This document shows positions 17,556 to 25,276 of a stretch of DNA of 36,946 nucleotides, piece by piece. The DNA lies in contig CP070697.1 in the NCBI GenBank assembly GCA_020353555.1, forward strand, positions 6,274,658 to 6,311,603. The letters are read 5' to 3'. The translations under genes were made by a program, and so were the position numbers. The notes under the pieces are model-generated. The model was not told the DNA's origin. It ran no database searches and worked only from the letters and a program-made list of their open reading frames with translations. This DNA is from Desulfobacterales bacterium. GTDB taxonomy: Bacteria > Desulfobacterota > Desulfobacteria > Desulfobacterales > G020353555. How positions within the stretch are numbered: the first letter of the stretch is position 1; each line of letters starts with the position of its first letter.

Positions 17556-18467
17556 ATGCAGCCAAACTTTGCCAAAGTGATCGCCAAGCTGGACTGGATG
17601 CGCCGGCAGCGGATATGGCCCCAGGGTCTGCGGTATCTCTGGACGGATGCCTTCGGCGTGGTTCTGTTGGTCTCCCTCTATAACCAACTGGGAGATGCGC
17701 AATACCTGGCGCAAGCCGAACAGGTCGTGGGGGATGTCCAGCGCGTGTTAGGCCGGCCGCGGGGCATCCGCATCGGACAAGCCCCCGATCGGGATGGACA
17801 GTACTTCCACTACCTGGCCATGTGGCTCTATGCCCTCGGCCGGCTGGGCAAAGTAAAACCGGCGTACCGCCGCCAGGCCGTCGATCTGGTCCGCCAAATT
17901 CATCCGGCGTTTGTTCAGCCCGGTCAGGGCGTGATTTGGAAGATGCAGGAGGACCTGAGCGCGCCCTACCCCGGTTATGGGTGGGGCGCCCTGGATCCTT
18001 TTCACGGCTATGTTGTTTACCGTCTGCTCGATGCGCGACAGCTGCGATCCGAGATTGCCGACATGGCGCTGCTGGTGGAAAAGACTTACCGGGATCTGGA
18101 GATCACCCAGGATCTCGGGCTGGGCATGATGCTCTGGTTTACGCACTTTTTCCCCGACGAACCGTGGGCCGCGGTGCAGCGGGAGCGCGCTTTGGCCACC
18201 CTCGATCAGATGTGGATCGAACCGGCCGGTTACTTTTGCCGCGAGCCTTTGTTCCCGGAAGTCAAGTTTGCTTTTACCAACTACGGGATCTCTCTGGGCC
18301 TGCAGGCGGCGGGCGCCCATCCCGAGCGGGTGGCACGGCTGAATGCCTTTTTCGAGGCCTACCGCTCCGGCGATGAATACGATGTCGATGCCATTACCCA
18401 CGTGATGGCCTGCACGTCCTATTTTCCCGGTGAATTTACAATGCCGGCCGGCGGCCGGGAATCTTGA
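17556..18467 (+). CDS. Unrecognised 303-residue protein, alpha/alpha toroid-like
   Basis: I do not recognise a named family. The sequence is soluble, with no signal peptide or membrane segment, rich in aromatic residues and in paired helices (LVSLYNQLGDAQYLAQAEQV; YFHYLAMWLYALGRLGKVKP; MMLWFTHFFPDEPWAAVQRE), a pattern like six-hairpin glycosidase or similar toroid folds. Acidic residues stand in APDRDGQYFHY and GALDPFHGYV. The ATG at 17556 is preferred, though its ribosome site is weak (GCAGGTG); a TTG at 17538 is an alternative. It stands alone on the plus strand, facing the gene at 18492, and follows a repeat-rich accessory stretch. Confidence 0.7.
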   Translation: MQPNFAKVIAKLDWMRRQRIWPQGLRYLWTDAFGVVLLVSLYNQLGDAQYLAQAEQVVGDVQRVLGRPRGIRIGQAPDRDGQYFHYLAMWLYALGRLGKVKPAYRRQAVDLVRQIHPAFVQPGQGVIWKMQEDLSAPYPGYGWGALDPFHGYVVYRLLDARQLRSEIADMALLVEKTYRDLEITQDLGLGMMLWFTHFFPDEPWAAVQRERALATLDQMWIEPAGYFCREPLFPEVKFAFTNYGISLGLQAAGAHPERVARLNAFFEAYRSGDEYDVDAITHVMACTSYFPGEFTMPAGGRES

Positions 18468-18491
18468 ATCCCTCGGCGGGTCGCAGCCGGG

Positions 18492-19088
18492 CTACCCTTC
18501 GCAAAGCGCCTGTTTGACCGCGGCGGCCAATTGATGGAATGTCAGCGTAACCCTTTGGCGTCGGCGGCGGGCAAGCGCGGGAAACATTTGGCGGCGCAAT
18601 CCCAGCGAAATTTCAAGCTGAACGCCTTGGCCCGTGCGACTGCGATTGCAGATATTATTGGAATGCATTCCCGCATAGCGGCGGCTTTCCAAAACCGCAA
18701 AGCCGGCTCGCCGCAGGCCCGCTTTAATCTTGGCCTTAAGGCCTGAATCTTTTCCTCCGATATGGACGATTGCTTTTGGGTCCCGGCAACCGTGAACGGT
18801 CAAAACCTTGCGCGACTGCCGGGCGATGTCGATTCCCACCGGTTCGTCAAACTTGCTGCTGGGGATATGCAGTTTCAAATTGCCCTGGGACTTTAAGCCC
18901 TCAAAACTATAAAATGAATGCTGTCCGCCGGCGATGGCATCCGCGATTTCCGTCGTTCCGGGCTCGATTTCGCCTCCATGGGGCGCCATGATCGCGATTC
19001 CGGAGTTTCCGATTCTCCATTGAATACGATAATCCCTGCCGGCTTTTTCCGTTTTATTCAATTCGTGGAAGGACTTGTAGTTATCCAT
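18492..19088 (-). CDS. YjqB/poly-gamma-glutamate hydrolase-like metallopeptidase
   Basis: The 198-residue protein matches the PGA hydrolase/YjqB family (COG4195, DUF867), zinc peptidases related to carboxypeptidases and first known from phages that digest poly-gamma-glutamate capsules. Motifs are MAPHGGEIEPGTTEIADAI (H37, E40), KLHIPS (H74), LTVHGCRD (H99), GMHSNNICNRSRTGQGVQLE (H142, E159). There is no evident signal peptide. The ATG at 19088 is chosen over one at 19109 because it matches the usual family start, but neither has a good ribosome site. It converges with the gene ending at 18467. A phage or capsule link is family knowledge, not shown here. Confidence 0.82.
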   Translation of the reverse strand: MDNYKSFHELNKTEKAGRDYRIQWRIGNSGIAIMAPHGGEIEPGTTEIADAIAGGQHSFYSFEGLKSQGNLKLHIPSSKFDEPVGIDIARQSRKVLTVHGCRDPKAIVHIGGKDSGLKAKIKAGLRRAGFAVLESRRYAGMHSNNICNRSRTGQGVQLEISLGLRRQMFPALARRRRQRVTLTFHQLAAAVKQALCEG

Positions 19089-19207
19089 ATATTTACCCGA
19101 GCAGGTCATCGGCCGGCGGCTGAGCGGGTTTGACCCTGCGCGTCCCCAAGCGCGGGCAACCTGCGGATTTATTTAGGAGATGGTCGTCGAGTTTGCAATA
19201 AAAAAAC

Positions 19208-19235
19208 TTGACAGACCATAGTTTACGTATAGAAT
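19208..19235 (+). promoter_or_regulatory. Sigma-70 type promoter of the Phd-VapC operon
   Basis: TTGACA (19208-19213, perfect -35) is followed after 16 bases by TAGAAT (19230-19235, one mismatch in -10). It lies 28 bases before the antitoxin ATG, and AGGAG (19252-19256) is the ribosome site. Confidence 0.75.
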
Positions 19236-19244
19236 ATGCGTAAA
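19222..19244 (+). promoter_or_regulatory. Palindromic operator overlapping the -10 box
   Basis: A 23-base imperfect palindrome with arms TTTACG/CGTAAA and an inner ATA/TAT pair spans the -10 hexamer. Phd-type antitoxins repress their own operons by binding such palindromes, so this is the likely autoregulatory site. Confidence 0.6.
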
Positions 19245-19263
19245 ATAAAATAGGAGCGCACAT

Positions 19264-19494
19264 ATGAAGACCGCCACCGTTGGCGAAATCCAGAAAAACT
19301 TTGGCAAGATCCTAAAACAGATAAAAGCCGGGGAGGAAATAACCGTTACAAAACGGGGTAAACCGGTGGCTCGCATAACAGCTCTCGGCCCTAAAGACAA
19401 AATCGAGTGGCCTGATTTTTACAGTGAGGCGATTAAACTCGAGGGTAAACCTGTCAGCGAAATCGTCATTGACAGCCGAAAGGATAGATTTTAG
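19264..19494 (+). CDS. Phd/YefM-family antitoxin
   Basis: This 76-residue protein has the classic Phd start, MKTATVGEIQKNFGKILKQI, then KAGEEITVTKRGKPVARI, which form the DNA-binding dimer domain. The C-terminal part (about residues 45-76) should wrap around and block the toxin. It is followed without any gap by the PIN toxin gene, and a promoter with a palindromic operator stands upstream. It neutralises the VapC-type toxin and represses the operon; this is family knowledge that fits the layout. Confidence 0.92.
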   Translation: MKTATVGEIQKNFGKILKQIKAGEEITVTKRGKPVARITALGPKDKIEWPDFYSEAIKLEGKPVSEIVIDSRKDRF

Positions 19495-19935
19495 GTGGTT
19501 TACGTCGATACGAGTGTCATCGTTAAACTCTACTTCCAAGAAGAATATTCGCGGGAGGCCGCCGACTGGCTCAAAGAGAACAACGAAGCCATACCTTTGA
19601 CAAGCTTGCATGAGTTGGAATTCACCAACGCTATTCATCTAAAACGATTCAGGTCTGAAATCACCATGGCTGAGACGCGTCTTGTTATGTCAAAGTTCGA
19701 TGAGCACGAAAAGAAAGGAATATTTTATCGTCCGCATTTGGATTGGCCTGGAATCTTTGACCACGCCATTGATTTAGCAAAAAAACATTCTGGAACCACG
19801 GGCTCGCGATCCTTGGATATTCTTCACGTGGCCTCGGCATTAGCAATTAGAGCCGATAGGCTTCTGACTCTTGATGATCGACAATCGGAGATCGCCGATC
19901 GGGCCGGGTTGAAAATAGAGAATTTTTTAAAATGA
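19495..19935 (+). CDS. VapC-type PIN-domain ribonuclease toxin
   Basis: The 146-residue PIN protein starts at a GTG directly after the antitoxin's TAG stop. The acidic active-site residues are visible: D5 in VYVDTSVIVKLY, E42 in LHELEF, D108 in RSLDILHVASAL and D127/D128 in LLTLDDRQ. VapC toxins cleave tRNA or rRNA with Mg2+. The pair with a Phd-type partner is common. Its stop overlaps the ATG of the TatD gene (ATGA), so the nuclease gene may be on the same transcript. Confidence 0.92.
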   Translation: MVYVDTSVIVKLYFQEEYSREAADWLKENNEAIPLTSLHELEFTNAIHLKRFRSEITMAETRLVMSKFDEHEKKGIFYRPHLDWPGIFDHAIDLAKKHSGTTGSRSLDILHVASALAIRADRLLTLDDRQSEIADRAGLKIENFLK

Positions 19936-20696
19936 ATAAGATTGTCGACACCCATGCCCACATCTGCGATCCACTCTTCGACGAAGACCGGGAACAGGTG
20001 CTCGGTCGAGCCCAGGCCGCCGGGGTAACGGCCGTGATTGCCGTGGGTGAGGATTTGGCTGATGCCCGACGGAACTTGGCGTTGAGCCAGAAACACCCCC
20101 TGCTGCGTCCCACGGCCGGCCTTTATCCGACGCATCTCGACCGCGGTCAGGCGGACCAGATGCGGGCTTTCATTCGCCGGGAACGCCGCCGCCTGGTGGC
20201 CGTGGGCGAAGTGGGGCTGGATTTTTGGGTCGTCCAGGAAGACTCTGAAAAGGAGTTGCAGAAAGAGATTTTCGAAAGCTTTATCGCCTTGGGCAAAGAA
20301 CTTGACTTGCCGCTGAACGTGCATTCCCGCGCGGCCGGCCGGCATGCGGTGGCGCTCCTGCTGGCATGCGGGGCCACCCGGGTCCAACTGCATGCCTTCG
20401 ACGGCAAGGCCTCCGCCGCACAGCCGGCCGTCGAGGCCGGTTACTTCTTTTCCATCCCCACCTCCGTGGTCCGCTCCCGGCAAAAACAAAAACTCGTCAA
20501 GCACCTGCCGCTTTCTTCGCTGCTGGTGGAAACCGACAGCCCGGTGCTGGGCCCCACGCCCCAGGCGCGCAACGAACCCGCCAATATTGTTTTGGCGATT
20601 AAGGCCATCGCCGAGCTGAAAAATGTACCTGAGGAGGATGTCATCGAGGCGCTTGCCGAGAACACCCGGAGGCTGTACGGCGATCTTAACGGCTAA
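19932..20696 (+). CDS. TatD-family metal-dependent hydrolase/DNase
   Basis: A 254-residue TIM-barrel metallohydrolase. Metal ligands are H8 and H10 in VDTHAHICD, E93 in VGEVGLDFW, H131 in LPLNVHSRAAG, H154 in QLHAFDGKA and D202 in VETDSPVLG. The HAFDG motif differs from the common HCFSG of TatD but keeps the histidine. Family members are 3'-5' exonucleases involved in DNA repair or fragment clearance. Its ATG overlaps the stop of the VapC toxin gene, which suggests coupled translation and possible control by the toxin-antitoxin promoter; it may also just be a chance join. Confidence 0.88.
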   Translation: MNKIVDTHAHICDPLFDEDREQVLGRAQAAGVTAVIAVGEDLADARRNLALSQKHPLLRPTAGLYPTHLDRGQADQMRAFIRRERRRLVAVGEVGLDFWVVQEDSEKELQKEIFESFIALGKELDLPLNVHSRAAGRHAVALLLACGATRVQLHAFDGKASAAQPAVEAGYFFSIPTSVVRSRQKQKLVKHLPLSSLLVETDSPVLGPTPQARNEPANIVLAIKAIAELKNVPEEDVIEALAENTRRLYGDLNG

Positions 20697-20786
20697 CCGG
20701 TGGGCCCGTCCGCAGGAGGCAGCACCTTTGAAACCAGCGGGCAAACCGCAAAATGGGCTTTCCGGCCCACCCCTTGCCGCACTTTC

Positions 20787-21075
20787 GTAACTTCTCAATA
20801 AGTTGTGGTTCAGCCGTCGGATTCACCCCGATAGAGGGGTTATGGTATTTTCCGCAAGGCGATATGCGAGGTCTCGTCACCTGATTTTCACAGTGACCCC
20901 ATATTTGGGATGTTTTCTCAACACTTTATTATTACAAGCCATCATTTGTCCACATCGTAAATATGGGGTCACGTGGCCTCCGGTAGAATTCATAGCGACT
21001 TGCGGAAAATACCATAACCCGGCCTTTGGTTGACTTAACGCAGTCGATCTGCAACCTAACTTATTGAGAAGTTAC
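20787..21075. mobile_element. MITE-like element with nested inverted repeats
   Basis: The ends are a perfect 18-base inverted repeat, GTAACTTCTCAATAAGTT (20787-20804) and its complement (21058-21075). Inside lies a perfect 22-base inverted repeat (20837-20858 with 20999-21020; core TATGGTATTTTCCGCAAG), and inside that a 14-base one, GTGACCCCATATTT (20893-20906 with 20959-20972). The 289-base element holds no gene, and I see no clear target-site duplication. The structure fits a non-autonomous transposon (MITE) or a composite of nested palindromes. The 90 bases before it, from 20697, hold no gene. Confidence 0.6.
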
Positions 21076-21095
21076 ATCTCTTCAGATCCTTGGAA

Positions 21096-21581
21096 ATGCA
21101 AGCTCAGCCGGGAACATATGCGCTGGTCCTGGTATCCGCAGCCGATGTCGGGCTGCCGATCGGCAAATTCGGGGAGCTGCACGTGCGACCCGGATTCTAT
21201 ATCTATGTCGGCAGTGCCTTCGGCCCGGGGGGATTGAAAGCCCGCCTGGCGCACCATCGCCATATATCCCGGCGTCCGCGCTGGCACATTGACTATCTGC
21301 GCGCCGTCACCCGCCTGGAGGCCGTCTGGTATACCTACGATCCGGCCCGGCGTGAGCATCAGTGGTCAGAGGTCTTGAGCCAATCTCCAAACGCCGCCGT
21401 CCCGCTGCCCGGCTTCGGATCTTCAGACTGCCGCTGTGCATCGCATCTCTATTTTTTTGAAACCCAACCGTCGGTCAGTGCGTTTCGGCGCCGGCTGCGT
21501 GGCCGGTTTAAACGCCACGCCCGCATCATCGCCAAGTCGGGATCCTTTTTTTCTGATTGCGGGGCAGCGCCTTCGCGGTGA
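21096..21581 (+). CDS. DUF123 GIY-YIG-like (Uri superfamily) protein
   Basis: The 161-residue protein matches COG1833/DUF123: GTYALVLV at the start, ELHVRPGFYIYVGSAFGPGG (the GIY-YIG-like core), ARLAHHRHISRRPRWHIDYL, and GFGSSDCRCASHLYFF near the end. These small proteins are predicted nucleases; their biological job is not settled. The ATG at 21096 is taken, although a TTG two codons earlier is possible, and the ribosome site is poor. It starts 20 bases after the MITE-like element and converges with the epoxide hydrolase gene. Confidence 0.85.
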   Translation: MQAQPGTYALVLVSAADVGLPIGKFGELHVRPGFYIYVGSAFGPGGLKARLAHHRHISRRPRWHIDYLRAVTRLEAVWYTYDPARREHQWSEVLSQSPNAAVPLPGFGSSDCRCASHLYFFETQPSVSAFRRRLRGRFKRHARIIAKSGSFFSDCGAAPSR

Positions 21582-21586
21582 AAGTC

Positions 21587-21606
21587 GGGTCGGCCGCACC
21601 CTTTTT
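21587..21606 (+). terminator. Weak intrinsic terminator after the DUF123 gene
   Basis: GGGT (21587-21590) pairs with ACCC (21598-21601) around a seven-base GC-rich loop and is followed by five T residues, starting six bases after the stop codon. The stem is short. Confidence 0.35.
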
Positions 21607-21655
21607 CGCAGTCTCCCGCGTGCCAAAGGGACCTTGCGTCCCCGGATTGGCGACC

Positions 21656-22792
21656 TCACCGCAGGGGACGGTAGAAAGCCCGCAGGTCCTCAACGAGCAA
21701 CTCCGGTTCTTCGAGCGCCGCAAAATGACCACCCGCGGGCATCTCCGTCCAGCGTTGGATGTTATAGACGTTCTCCGCCCAGGGGCGCGGGCTGTTATAA
21801 ATCTCCCGCGGAAAAATAGCACAGCCCACCGGCACCTCGACCCGCTCCGGGATGAGGTTTTTCGTCTTGCGGGTTTCATAGTAAAGCCTCATCGACGAGG
21901 TGATCGTCTGGGTCGCCCAGTAGATCGTCAGGTTCGTCAGCAGTTCATCTGGGGTCAATCGCCTTTCAAGGTCGCCCTGGCAGTCGGTCCAGGTATAAAA
22001 CTTCTCCACAATCCAGCCCGCCAGCCCCACCGGCGAGTCATTCAGGCCGTATCCGAGGGTCTGCGGTTTCGTGCTCTGAATCTCCCGGTAACCGGTCTCA
22101 TATTTCAGAAATTCCTGGCGATGCGCCAGGTACTGCTTTTCCTGGGCTGTCAGGCCCGCCTCGGGATCGGCGACCCCCTCCGGCGGCCGGCCGGCCACCA
22201 GATTCAAATGAATTCCGCACACGTGGCCGGCATCGAGCGCCCCGAGCCAACTCGCCACGGAGGATCCCCAATCGCCGCCCTGGGCACCGTAACGGGCATA
22301 ACCCAATCGGGCCATCAATTGCACGACGACTTCGGCCGCTTTTTTCACGTCAAAGCCCGGCGCGCGGGGCGGTTCGGAAAAGCCGAATCCGGGAAGCGAG
22401 GGGCAGACGACATGAAACGCATCCTCGGCCCGGCCGCCGTGGGCCACCGGGTCGGCGAGGGGCCCGACAATTTTGGTGAACTCAAAGATAGAGCCCGGCC
22501 AACCATGGGTAATTACAAGGGGCAGAGCGTTCGGGGCCGTTGAACGCTGGTGGATGTAATGAATTTTTAGATTCGCGATTTCGGTCCGGAAGTGTGCAAA
22601 TCGATTGAGCGCCTTTTCCTGCGCGCGCCAGTCAAACCCCGTTTGCCAATAATCGCAAAGCTTCTTTAGGTAACTGCGGTCTGTGCCGGCGTCCCATCCG
22701 CTCTGGATTTGACCGGGCCAGCGGGTTTGCGCGAGTCGACGGCGTAGGTCTTCAAGCACTGCATCGGGTATAGCGATTTTATAAGGTTCCAT
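21656..22792 (-). CDS. Epoxide hydrolase (EHN domain plus alpha/beta hydrolase)
   Basis: A 378-residue member of the microsomal-type epoxide hydrolase family. The N-terminal EHN domain is clear (YKIAIPDAVLEDLRRRLAQT, then RWPGQ and GFDWRAQEKALNRF). The hydrolase part has the oxyanion motif HGWPGS (96-101), nucleophile D174 in QGGDWGS, and a C-terminal catalytic histidine in MPAGGHFAALEEPELL. It opens an epoxide with water to a diol, or in some relatives cleaves other esters. The start at 22792 has AGAGGA eight bases upstream and begins right at the domain, so the longer form from 22843 is unlikely. It is the last gene of the acyl-CoA cluster. Confidence 0.9.
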   Translation of the reverse strand: MEPYKIAIPDAVLEDLRRRLAQTRWPGQIQSGWDAGTDRSYLKKLCDYWQTGFDWRAQEKALNRFAHFRTEIANLKIHYIHQRSTAPNALPLVITHGWPGSIFEFTKIVGPLADPVAHGGRAEDAFHVVCPSLPGFGFSEPPRAPGFDVKKAAEVVVQLMARLGYARYGAQGGDWGSSVASWLGALDAGHVCGIHLNLVAGRPPEGVADPEAGLTAQEKQYLAHRQEFLKYETGYREIQSTKPQTLGYGLNDSPVGLAGWIVEKFYTWTDCQGDLERRLTPDELLTNLTIYWATQTITSSMRLYYETRKTKNLIPERVEVPVGCAIFPREIYNSPRPWAENVYNIQRWTEMPAGGHFAALEEPELLVEDLRAFYRPLR

Positions 22793-22856
22793 CTTGTCGT
22801 TCCTCTTTTTGGAAAAGAAGCCGATTTGAGATCGAACACTCACGCTCGGAAAAGAT

Positions 22857-23264
22857 TTAAACGCCTTGCTCCGGTGTAGCTTCGTCCTTCAAGACGTTCA
22901 ATGCCTGCCGATAGGCGGGATAGCGCGGGTTATCGATGGCCAGTCTGCCCACGACCGTCTGGCGCAGATGGGCGATCAGGGCCTCGTTTTGGCAGTCCAG
23001 CTCGCCCTCCCGGATTCGCCGGCACAGTTCGGCATTCAGCTCGCTTAAGCGGCCCTCTTGATGCAACAGCCGGCGCAGTCGCTCCTGTTCGGCGCCGTAC
23101 AGCCGCGGGCCGTGCTTCAGTTCGCGCTCCACGACGGCCAAGACGTTGATCGCAACCCGGGTATGAAAAGCGGTGCGCCCCTCCACGACCGGCGTAATTT
23201 GGTCTTGCAGAAATTCGCGCACCGCTTCAACCAGTTCTTCGATGGTGGGTCTATCGGCGTTCAT
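22857..23264 (-). CDS. DUF6285 protein
   Basis: This 135-residue protein has the hallmarks of DUF6285: an N-terminal RPTIEELVEAVREFLQDQI, the central FHTRVAINVLAVVERELKHG, and a C-terminal LAIDNPRYPAYRQAL. The function is unknown, but such proteins are usually encoded next to aminoglycoside-phosphotransferase-like kinases and acyl-CoA enzymes, as here: the kinase gene ends only 13 bases upstream. It may be a partner of that kinase. The start has AAGGAA nine bases before it. Confidence 0.75.
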   Translation of the reverse strand: MNADRPTIEELVEAVREFLQDQITPVVEGRTAFHTRVAINVLAVVERELKHGPRLYGAEQERLRRLLHQEGRLSELNAELCRRIREGELDCQNEALIAHLRQTVVGRLAIDNPRYPAYRQALNVLKDEATPEQGV

Positions 23265-23277
23265 CCCACGCGTTCCT

Positions 23278-24267
23278 TCACGTGATGAGATTCAAGAGAT
23301 CGATTTCGGTTTCCGATACCCGACGCCCAATGGCGGCCAGTTCCACCGAGCGGGCGGCGCCCGTTAAATGGGCCAAGACCTGTTCGAGGCAGATGATCCC
23401 CCATTTCAACGACCCGAATACCTCCCAGAATCGAACAATCTGCGGATCCACCGGCCCGCCCCCGGCCGCTTCGTAGGCGGCAAAGAGTTCGGCCCGCTCG
23501 CCGAATCCGCCCACCGGTTTAGCGATGCGGCCGAAACGCCAGGAATTCACACACAGCCAGCCCAGATCCTCCATGGGATCCCCCCAATGGGCCAGTTCCC
23601 AATCCAAAACGGCCCGAATACCCTCGGGTCCGACAATGAAATTGCCGTTGCGGAAATCCCCATGAACCAGGGTCGGTGCGCGCGTGGGCGGCAGGCGTTT
23701 GTCCAGCCAACGAAAGGCCAGTTCAAACACCGGACGGTTTTCGCCGGAGGAATCATACTTTGCCCGATAACGCTGGATTTGCAGCGGCGGCGGCAGGTCT
23801 TCCAAAGGCGGCAGACGGTCTTGCGCCAAGGAATGGATTTGAAAAAGAATTCGGCCGCATTGCCGGGTCATGCGGCGGCGCGCTTCCGCATACTGTTCGT
23901 CGCGCAGGATCCGCGAAGGCAGCGATTCACCGGCGATGCGCTCCATCACATAGCCCGTTCCGATTCCCTCAACTTGATCAAAAATCAGCCATACCTTGGG
24001 AGCCGGTACACCGCTTTGGTTGGCGGCCCGCTGCAATTGGGCTTCCGTCACCTTATCGATCCCCAGGGGGTTTGCAGGATCCTCCTTGCGCGCCAGGCGC
24101 AGGATCAGGGGGTAGCGCTTGTCCCCACAGAGGGCGTCAAACCCCCAGGTCTCGGCCACGGCACCGCCGGCAAGCCGATGCAGATCGACCACCGCGGCCG
24201 AACATCCGAGATGACGGGAGACGGCTGCCGCCAGGTTGGCCTGCAACTGCCCGGGCGCTAAAACCAT
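23278..24267 (-). CDS. APH/choline-kinase-like phosphotransferase (ACAD10/11 kinase type)
   Basis: The 329-residue protein has the kinase fold of aminoglycoside phosphotransferases. Catalytic residues are H202, D204 and N207 in VHGDFRNGNF and D222 in VLDWELAHWGDP; a nucleotide-loop region is at AGGAVAETWGF and LILRLARKE. Members in acyl-CoA gene clusters resemble the kinase domain of ACAD10/11, which phosphorylates 4-hydroxyacyl-CoA. A hydroxyacyl substrate is therefore plausible but not proven. The ATG at 24267 follows AAGGGAA; a longer form from 24336 would overlap the upstream gene and lacks support. Confidence 0.85.
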   Translation of the reverse strand: MVLAPGQLQANLAAAVSRHLGCSAAVVDLHRLAGGAVAETWGFDALCGDKRYPLILRLARKEDPANPLGIDKVTEAQLQRAANQSGVPAPKVWLIFDQVEGIGTGYVMERIAGESLPSRILRDEQYAEARRRMTRQCGRILFQIHSLAQDRLPPLEDLPPPLQIQRYRAKYDSSGENRPVFELAFRWLDKRLPPTRAPTLVHGDFRNGNFIVGPEGIRAVLDWELAHWGDPMEDLGWLCVNSWRFGRIAKPVGGFGERAELFAAYEAAGGGPVDPQIVRFWEVFGSLKWGIICLEQVLAHLTGAARSVELAAIGRRVSETEIDLLNLIT

Positions 24268-24286
24268 CGGAAATTCCCTTTGCCGG

Positions 24287-25129
24287 TCAGGTCGATCCGA
24301 CCTCCGCCACGGCATTTCCCAGCACGACCTTGCCATCCGGGGTTTTTACCCGAATGATGTATCGGCCGTTTTCCCGCTTCCAGCCTTCCGTGATCAACGT
24401 TTCATCGGGAAACACCACGTTCATGAACCGGGCGGCAAACGACTTGAAGCGGGCGGGATCACTTGCCCCAACAGCATGCAGAATGGCCCGGCCGGCATGA
24501 CCAAAGGTGCAGAGACCATGCAGAATGGGGCGCTCGAGTCCTCCCCTCCGGGCCCACGCCGGATCGATATGCAGCGGATTTTTATCGCCGCTGAGCCGGT
24601 AGAGCGCGGCCTGATTGGACGAGGTGGGATATTCCACGCGAAAGTCGGGGGACTGCCCTTCCGGCGGATCGAACCGTTCGGTCTGCAGTCCTCTTTCACC
24701 TCCGAAGTTTCCCGCGCTGCGGTCAATAAGCACGACCTTGTTTTCAAAAAGCAGTTGGTCGCTGGCATCGTGGGTCTCCAGGCTTAGGTTCAGCACCGCG
24801 CCCTTGTCCCCCTTATCATAAACCGCATCGCATATCCCCGAGGTATACACGGTTCCTGAAGAAGGAATCGCAGCGTGCACAATGGTCTTTTGCTCGCCGT
24901 GAAGCACGGCCGGCAGATTGAGACCCAAGTCGGCCATCAGCGTCATCATGCAGGGAAGCAAAGGAATGACCGCGTATGTGGGGAACACTTTAAGGTTTTT
25001 CTCGTAGATAAAATCAAGTTCCTCCACCCCGGCCCCGATACCCAGCGCATAGAGAATGACGTCGTCCTGATCATAGGTGAAGGGGATTTTCTCCGTCTTT
25101 TTTGCGATTAAATCCAGATTGAGGGCCAT
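24287..25129 (-). CDS. MaoC-type enoyl-CoA hydratase 2
   Basis: A 280-residue double hot-dog hydratase like the C-terminal half of peroxisomal D-bifunctional protein. The hydratase 2 motif YRLSGDKNPLHIDP is present, with D182, N184 and H187, and the N-terminal repeat starts with IPFTYDQDDVILYALGIG. It adds water to a trans-2-enoyl-CoA to give (3R)-hydroxyacyl-CoA, for oxidation by the SDR encoded just upstream. The start has AAGGAG. The 147-base gap to the SDR gene holds nothing recognised. Confidence 0.9.
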   Translation of the reverse strand: MALNLDLIAKKTEKIPFTYDQDDVILYALGIGAGVEELDFIYEKNLKVFPTYAVIPLLPCMMTLMADLGLNLPAVLHGEQKTIVHAAIPSSGTVYTSGICDAVYDKGDKGAVLNLSLETHDASDQLLFENKVVLIDRSAGNFGGERGLQTERFDPPEGQSPDFRVEYPTSSNQAALYRLSGDKNPLHIDPAWARRGGLERPILHGLCTFGHAGRAILHAVGASDPARFKSFAARFMNVVFPDETLITEGWKRENGRYIIRVKTPDGKVVLGNAVAEVGST

Positions 25130-25276
25130 GGGTTACTCCTTACGAAGTCCTCTGCTTATACAAAGTAACATTGAATCCGCGTTGGACCATTATTGCAACC
25201 TTCCAGGACGGCCGCTTAAACCCCTGGCACTGACGGTTTGATCATTTTGACCCATTGTCGCAACGCCCAGACGTTT

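Noticed and set aside
20837-21020. Riboswitch or structured RNA
   Set aside because: The paired blocks are perfect, long inverted repeats inside terminal repeats, which fits a mobile element better than a riboswitch.
21557-22543. Plus-strand reading of 328 codons
   Set aside because: It is antisense to the epoxide hydrolase with its catalytic motifs.
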